From Melastoma dodecandrum (lineage: Eukaryota; Streptophyta; Magnoliopsida; Myrtales; Melastomataceae): a stretch of 64,000 nt of DNA. The stretch spans positions 2,321,501-2,385,500 of the forward strand of contig JARUPY010000154.1 of NCBI GenBank assembly GCA_029817715.1, in the 5' to 3' direction. Each line of letters starts with the position of its first letter. The stretch's first letter is position 1. Shown in pieces: positions 58,301 through 64,000 of the stretch. Below the pieces are notes generated by a model. It worked only from the letters and a program-made list of their open reading frames with translations, was not told the DNA's origin and did not search any database. A program made the position numbers and the translations under genes.

Positions 58301-59671
58301 TTATAAACAACAAACTTCGAGAAACATATGAACAGCAAGCACAAGGCCACAAATCAAACAAGTCAAAACGTTGTTCAGCTAGAATCGTAATGGCCGAGAA
58401 TTGCAGGAAGGAACAATAAATCAAGAACCAAACCGATAAAATTGTATCAAAAATTAATAGTAAGCCATGACAAATCAAGTGAAGTAAAAAAGAAATTCGT
58501 GATTACGGCAACACGTTAATCAAGGAAAACGCAACTCACAACTAAATCTCAAAACAAACAGACCACGAGACGCGCAGAAAGTGAACAAATAGGAACAGAT
58601 TAATAGAATGCTAGCGAATTTTGAGACAATCGAAAACAGGCCAACGAATACTTACGAAGAATCACACAGACCTGTTCTTCATCACTTACAGGTCGACCTC
58701 GTTTTGCCGAGAATCCTAATGCAGCGACCACCGGGATGAAGTGTCGGATTGTCCTCGGATGGTCTCGACAGTCACGGGAGTGGACGGGTTTAAACCAGAG
58801 AGTGTTGGCCAAACTCTATCTTGCCGTGATCAACCTTGCTGGTGACTGCAAGGTCAGCTCCGGGGGGGTTTCCGCAGGGATCTTTGCTCACCTTGCCTGG
58901 GAAAGGAGGATCGGCCGAAACGGTAGCTGCTGAAGGATTGGCGAGGCTGCCGGACGTCCGCTGGTGGATCAGAAGGGGAGGCAAGGCCGAGGGAGGAGGG
59001 TGATCGGTGGGAATTTTTATTTTTTTTTTGGTGTCGAAGAAAAATCCGTTCCAACCGCTCAACAGAAAGTTCCCCTTTTATAAGTAGGCGAGAAGAGCGT
59101 GAGAGCTAGACCGATCAGGTAAGTTTCTTTCAATTTTTATTATTATTTTTATCCCGTTATATATGGCATGGTGAAAGTACGGTGGGGTAGGTTGTTAGTT
59201 TCTTAAAATAATTTGTTAGGTTGTTAGAATAAGTTGTTATTAATTTGTTAAAGTGAATTGTTATAAATTAGAATGAAAATGATAATGAAATGTTAAATTT
59301 CAACAAATTTTGGAGGAATTTAAAGAAAATTCGTTATTTTTTATGATTAATTATTTTAATGGGGTCTTGTTAGACTTTAGTTATTTTTACCTTATTATTA
59401 AGAACCTAAGTCAATGTACATGTGCTTGAACTTCAAATTAAAATGAATGAACTTGATCTAAATGACAAAAAAAAACGTTAAAATGTAGTTTTAACAATTT
59501 TTTTTTTAATAAAGAAATTAGTTTCATGTAACTAATTCCTAATTTGAAATTGACCATTTAACCATGTAACATGAATTTAATTGAAGAATACGAAAGATTC
59601 AAAATTATTTCTCTTAAAACCAAATATTAAGGATTTAAAAAAAATCGAAAATTCGATTTGGGGTGTCTACA
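55350..59671 (+). mobile_element. Solo LTR B (4.3 kb), plus orientation, inside chromovirus pol
   Basis: It starts TGTGCGTCCC and ends GGGTGTCTACA, flanked by GGCGG at 55345-55349 and 59672-59676. It shares with elements 1 and 2 the block TAACCTAGGTAA, then GCCACCGACTTTATT, then AAAGTCGG. It also shares GGGTTCGGGGATTCCTA, the GGGCGTTGGACCCGA boxes and two hairpins (55754-55785, 55812-55831). No internal repeat marks a second LTR and no protein motif is present, so I read it as a long solo LTR. A degraded short element cannot be excluded. A purine-rich repeat lies at about 55989-56110. Confidence 0.82.
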
Positions 59672-59676
59672 GGCGG

Positions 59677-61316
59677 CAGACCCTGCGGTAACTCTTTACT
59701 CACCAGCTCAGAGTATTATGTCAAGATTTCTTCAATTGGGGGTGGAAACTGTGGTATATCAACAGCTTGCTTATGATCCATTATTCTTCCGAGTAAAGGA
59801 TACATAACTCCAGTGTCCTGACTCTCAGCTTCAAATTTCTCAGCACAAAGAAACCCACTAACCTTGCTTGAACTCGGAGTTAACTTACTAGCTTCTTCCT
59901 TGAGAGGATGCAAAGTGTACTTCTTACCCTCCTTATAAAAAGAATACGTATTTGGCTTCGTACGGTGATCCATATCATGATCATAAAGCCAAGGTCGACC
60001 AAGAAGAATATGGCCAGCATCCATTGGCACGACATCACAGAGAGCTTCATCATTCAAGTCAGAACCTAAAGAAAATTGTACCAAGCAACGAGATGTCACC
60101 GGTATCTCATTACCCTTCTTGAGCCACCTGATTCTATAAGGATTTGGATGCTTCTCCAGTGGCAACTTAAGCTTTTCCACAGCATCTTTGGAAATAACAT
60201 TCTCCATGCTCCCACCATCGATAATCACATCACAGACTTTACCCCCATAAAGAACACGAGTCCTGAATATGCTGTGTCTTCGCCAATCTTCAGCATCTAT
60301 CTTCGCCGTTGTCATAACTCTCCTGATGATGAGTGATTCCCCTTGGACAAGATAAATATCAACCTCCTCATCCTCATCACGATATCCATCATAGACGGGG
60401 TCTAACTCTTCACCGAATTCCTCTCCTACTTCAGCTAAGTTCACCCTCTTCTGTGGGCATGCGTACGACGTATGCCCGTGCTCCCCACATGTGAAGCAAC
60501 GTAGCTTAGAGCTACTACCAGGACCAGATTTGGAACTTCTTTGAGCTCCAGGATTAACTACAGCTTTGCTCTTGTCATTCACATCACTTTTATAAGATGA
60601 CATAGTTCCCCGAGTCAACCTAGATGGTTGTTGATCAACTCGACGTGACTGATCAGCACTAAAACCTCCATCTGATCTATTATATAATGGTCGCCTAGCT
60701 CCATAACGTGCCACCTTCTTCTCAGCCATCAACGCATATTGTCGAGCATCCTCCATGTTGAATACACGAACCACACTCATCTCATCCCTGATGGATCTAT
60801 TCAAACCTGCCAGATAGCGAGACGTAAGTTGCTCATTGGTTTCATTCAATCCAACTCGAACAGTCAGATTATTGAACTCCGCAGTATATTCATCCACCGA
60901 TAGAGAATTTTGTCTTAGTGCATGATACTTCTCATACAACTCCATACTGTAATCTGCCGGTAAAAACTGTTTTCGCAGCTTACTCTTCATGTGTTCCCAA
61001 GTACTGATCTTTGGCTTTCCTTGTCGGGAGCGCTGTTCTTCAACTTTCTTCCACCATTGAAGTGCAGCTCCTTTCAATTTCAGCTTCACAAAGAGTACTT
61101 TTCTTGCCTCTACCATAGGCTTCCACTCGAAATAATTTTCAAGGCTAGTCTCCCAGTCAAGAAAATCATCTGCGTGCATTTTCCCGTGAAAATCAGCCAC
61201 TTCAATCCCGATCCCACCACTGTTGAGATCTAGGGCACGAATTAGCCTCTCCTCCAGTCCACCTCCTCCTGTGTTGTATACAGGTCCGGCTTCACGGAAA
61301 GGATTGTCTTCGATTT
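59677..61316 (-). pseudogene. Chromovirus gag and protease region
   Basis: The minus-strand frame holds a gag domain (ADDFLDWETSLENYFEWKP, LWW-like QWWKKVEEQ, DEYTAEFNNL) and a CCHC zinc knuckle (CFTCGEHGHTSYAC, about residue 278). An aspartic-protease region follows, with IIDGGSMENVIS in place of a plain D-S/T-G. A TAA at 59718-59716 ends the frame. Beyond it the homologous frame goes on to KELPQGLPP, reaching the insertion of LTR B. The first few codons to the right of 61316 are LTR C sequence, and the natural gag start is lost. Confidence 0.88.
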
Positions 61317-64000
61317 TGTAATACCCCAAATTTTAATAATAATAATAATAATAATATAAAATCTAAAAAAAAAATTCCCTAATCAATCCGAGATTTTAGA
61401 AGGAGATTTTTTCATCTAATTCCTCTCTTCCACACGCTATAATCACTCCAACAAAAAATATCTCATTCCCATTAAATAATATATCTTACCTTCTTTGTCT
61501 CGATGAACCTAGACACAATTCCCTTCACATTCCTAGCCAAAGTCTCTAATCAATCAGGCGATGAGATACGTAAAAAGATTTCAATCATTCTCCTTGAGGG
61601 AAATGAGAGATTCTCCCCATGCCCATTCAGACGATTGGGGATGAGAGGTCTCAGCTTAGACGCTCTACCCCTTCGGGAATCTGAGGCAAACTCCTCCTCC
61701 ATACACATCAACGCCGGAAGCCAACTCCTCCCGACGTACACACAGAAACTGGAGCCAAGGACTCTCCTTCTCCAGTGCTGACGAGTCAAAGCCCCCTGAC
61801 GAGCCAAAGCCCTCCCGACGTCGTTCATCCTCCTCGGGCCACCCCGAGGCGAGGTAACCCCTCGGTGAGATCTCCTCTCACTTTGCTAATTACATCATGC
61901 TTCTACCATGTTTGATATGCTGACTCTGTCGTTCCTTTTCTTTTTTGGCCTACCACACACACCATGGGGTGAGGAACGAGCCTTCAGACAAGGTCGTAAT
62001 AGCCAAAGGACAAAGGACAGCCGGCGTGCCATCTCCCGTCGACACTTAACCACAACGTAAACAGGTCGTAATCATTTAAACTCCTCTCGAAATGCATTTT
62101 CATACGTTTTTTAAACTTCAAAACTTTCACGGTAGCTTTGGGGTCGATTTTGCATTCATTTGTGGTACGAAAGTGTCGGGACGTCTCCCGGCCTTCTGTT
62201 TCGATTATTTTCAGCGGCAACGCCTCAAAAGGCTCTTTTTTTCAAAGAGGTTACGGACATTTTCGAACCTCGAACCCAAAAGGTCAAATGATCTACAATG
62301 AGTGATGATCTTGAGAATATTTTTATTTTAATTTTTGGTTAATCGATGACCAAGATATGCCCCCGAAACTAGCGCCACCTTCGCTGGCCGCAACAGAGCA
62401 GTCTGTCGCATTGTTACTTCCGGGGACATTGCTGGAGATCTAACAATTGGATCTTGTTCAAGCTTTTTGACCAGAAACTAGACTTCAATATAATTGTTTT
62501 CATATATTAACTAACCGTTGAAATTTCCGTAATAACAAGATACGACCTCGTGAACAGACTGTACACCAAGTGAGGTCTGCCGAGCGTCACTACTTCACTC
62601 TTTGCACAATACCCGCGGATCAAACCGTTGGAGTGTACATAAATTTTGTAAATATGTTCTTCACTTAATATGTTGATTTTGACATTTGATACACATTTTT
62701 TCACCTTGTGGATGAAAAGATATCAATTTTTGTTCCCACGGCTCAGGTCAGCCAAACTGGACAAGCTATTTATATTACTTTCAATTTTTGCACGAGCATA
62801 TCTTTCGATCCAACCGTTGGATCTATGTGGAATTTTACACACGAATTCTTCATTGCTTACCTTTCTGTGAAGTCCTTTTGCACTCCGATCGGACATTCGA
62901 GGACCATGATATGATAGGAACAACGCTGTCAGTGCAAGCTGTTCCGCTTTTTCGGACAGCCAATTTAGTTCCTTGATCTTGTGAGATTGCACCGTTAGAT
63001 TTTTATAAAATTTTACATGCAAACTCGCCATTAAGTTTTGGATCTTTTGATTTAAATTTTGATTAAATCGGACAATCCGAGTCAAAGTTATAGATCCCTT
63101 TCTAAACTATGCGTAATTCGTATTCGTTGTGTTTTGTGATTACACAACTCTTATTATTTGAACATTCTAACCAAATTTCCATTTTATATTACATGAAAAA
63201 TCAACAAACGATTTCGAGGATTCGACAAAGCGACTCTGAGGACACCCGTGGTGGAGATACGTCACCAAAGTGGCCCAACTAATAAGCCTTAGCCGATGAC
63301 ATGCCATCCCGGCGGGCCACAGGTACAAAGGGGAGGTGCGGGCCTCCCGAAAAAGATAGAAAATCCACTTGTAACGGGCCGTGGGCCCAAGTGCATAGGC
63401 CCACGGTCACCATCCTTTCCCGCTCCCTTTGATCTAAATAATTGCCTGTGCTTGTCCGCATGCCTTATGCCCATAGGTTTATTGTCGCATGTTGTTTGCT
63501 ATCAACAAACATGAGTTCGGGTCCAAAGCCTGAATCGAGTCCAACGCCCGTAAAACATTGACATGAGTCCGGAGTCATGCCCGGATCGGGTCCAACGCCC
63601 GTTAAACAAAAGCAAATCTTTTGGTGCAAACGCCACCTCCCTTTTTCGCATGTTAGAATGTAAGAGTTAGTAAATAGGAATCCCCGAACCAACTGTTTTT
63701 TTCCGACTTAAACAGCTTTCATAAATAAAGTCGGTGGCGACTCCGTTTAGTTTACCTAGGTTAAACAACAAAAACCTTTTTACGGAGCCATCATGGATGA
63801 GGGACTGACGACACGAGCCGCTCCCGATTCATCCCGACAGTTCCTCTTTCGGATCATGCTCCGCCTTTCGCCCGCCGCCTCTTAGGAAGACAGAGACGGT
63901 CGGCGAGGGCCCGAGCAGGCCCAGTTAGGAACCTAGGGAGGGACCACCCAATTCCCTTCCGCAGCGTCCGACGCTCGAGTCGTGACGTCGACCGGTTGGG
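61317..64000 (-). mobile_element. LTR C (element 2 type), minus orientation, runs off the window
   Basis: The minus-strand LTR end (AAATTTGGGGTATTACA) is at 61317, inside the chromovirus gag. The rest matches the LTRs of element 2 base for base over long stretches, including hairpins at 63379-63406. By alignment with 43037 onward, about 74 nt of the LTR lie past position 64000. It may be a solo LTR or the 3' LTR of a full element outside the window. Its candidate target sequence is GATTT (61312-61316). Confidence 0.9.

Larger units (their letters stand above)
49781..61316 (-). mobile_element. Ty3/gypsy chromovirus, minus strand, interrupted and decayed
   Basis: Read on the minus strand, the order is gag and protease (61316-59677), reverse transcriptase/RNase H (55349 to about 53900), integrase (about 53923-52960), chromodomain (50467-50055) and the 3' LTR (50057-49781). 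Two LTRs of another family sit inside it with target-site duplications, and a third cuts its gag start. It also has a stop codon after the protease part and a frameshift between RNase H and integrase. The upstream LTR lies outside the window. The short LTR and a C-terminal chromodomain fit the chromovirus group, possibly the Reina clade. The 3' LTR lies in the PPR gene. Confidence 0.92.

Noticed and set aside
1..64000. CRISPR arrays, bacterial operons, riboswitches, rRNA and tRNA genes
   Set aside because: The window is plant nuclear DNA. I saw no spacer-repeat arrays and no convincing tRNA or rRNA segment by eye; a tRNA scan would be decisive.

Overview
The window is nuclear DNA from a flowering plant, most likely a eudicot. 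It has spliced genes with GT-AG introns, plant-specific families (Dof, TBL/DUF231, P-class PPR, pectin acetylesterase) and nested LTR retrotransposons. I cannot name the species. By my boundaries LTR elements make up about 37 kb of the 64 kb (58%). Intact-looking genes are few: a secreted Leu/Pro-rich protein (6061-6549, +), a Dof transcription factor (12057-13472, +) and an ArfGAP (47638-46245, -, with two suspicious bases).

Left part (1-20.8 kb). A decayed pectin acetylesterase lies on the minus strand (about 547-2960). It carries an internal fold-back hairpin built from its own catalytic-serine segment. Then come the secreted protein, a long gene-poor stretch with many G/C homopolymer runs, the Dof gene, a short HSP70 fragment (16.3 kb), and a FUSC-like transporter gene (17463-20245) broken by about six frameshifts and one stop.

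Middle part (20.8-46 kb). A TBL-type polysaccharide O-acetyltransferase gene is split in exon 3, eight codons before its GDS motif, by an 11,025-bp LTR element (21436-32460; flanking duplication GTGGG). A relative of 12,090 bp (33795-45884; flanking duplication ACACA) sits just beyond the TBL stop codon. It separates TBL from the convergent ArfGAP gene. Both elements have about 3-kb LTRs and a non-coding interior, so they are LARD-like and non-autonomous.

Right part (46-64 kb). A MEE40-like PPR gene (minus strand) carries an in-frame TAG near its C-terminus. It is cut off at its N-terminal side by a Ty3/gypsy chromovirus on the same strand (from 49781). The chromovirus is itself interrupted by three LTRs of the same superfamily as the two large elements: 50473-52959 (-), 55350-59671 (+) and 61317 to the window end (-). 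Target-site duplications for the first two join the pol reading frame exactly across each insertion.

The least expected signal is in the LTR family. Sequences diverged in primary sequence keep the same hairpins, with paired compensatory changes. A two-stem structure at the LTR/internal junction also covaries. This suggests a selected structured RNA leader in elements that encode no protein. Single-base breaks in several host genes could be true decay or consensus errors; reads would decide.
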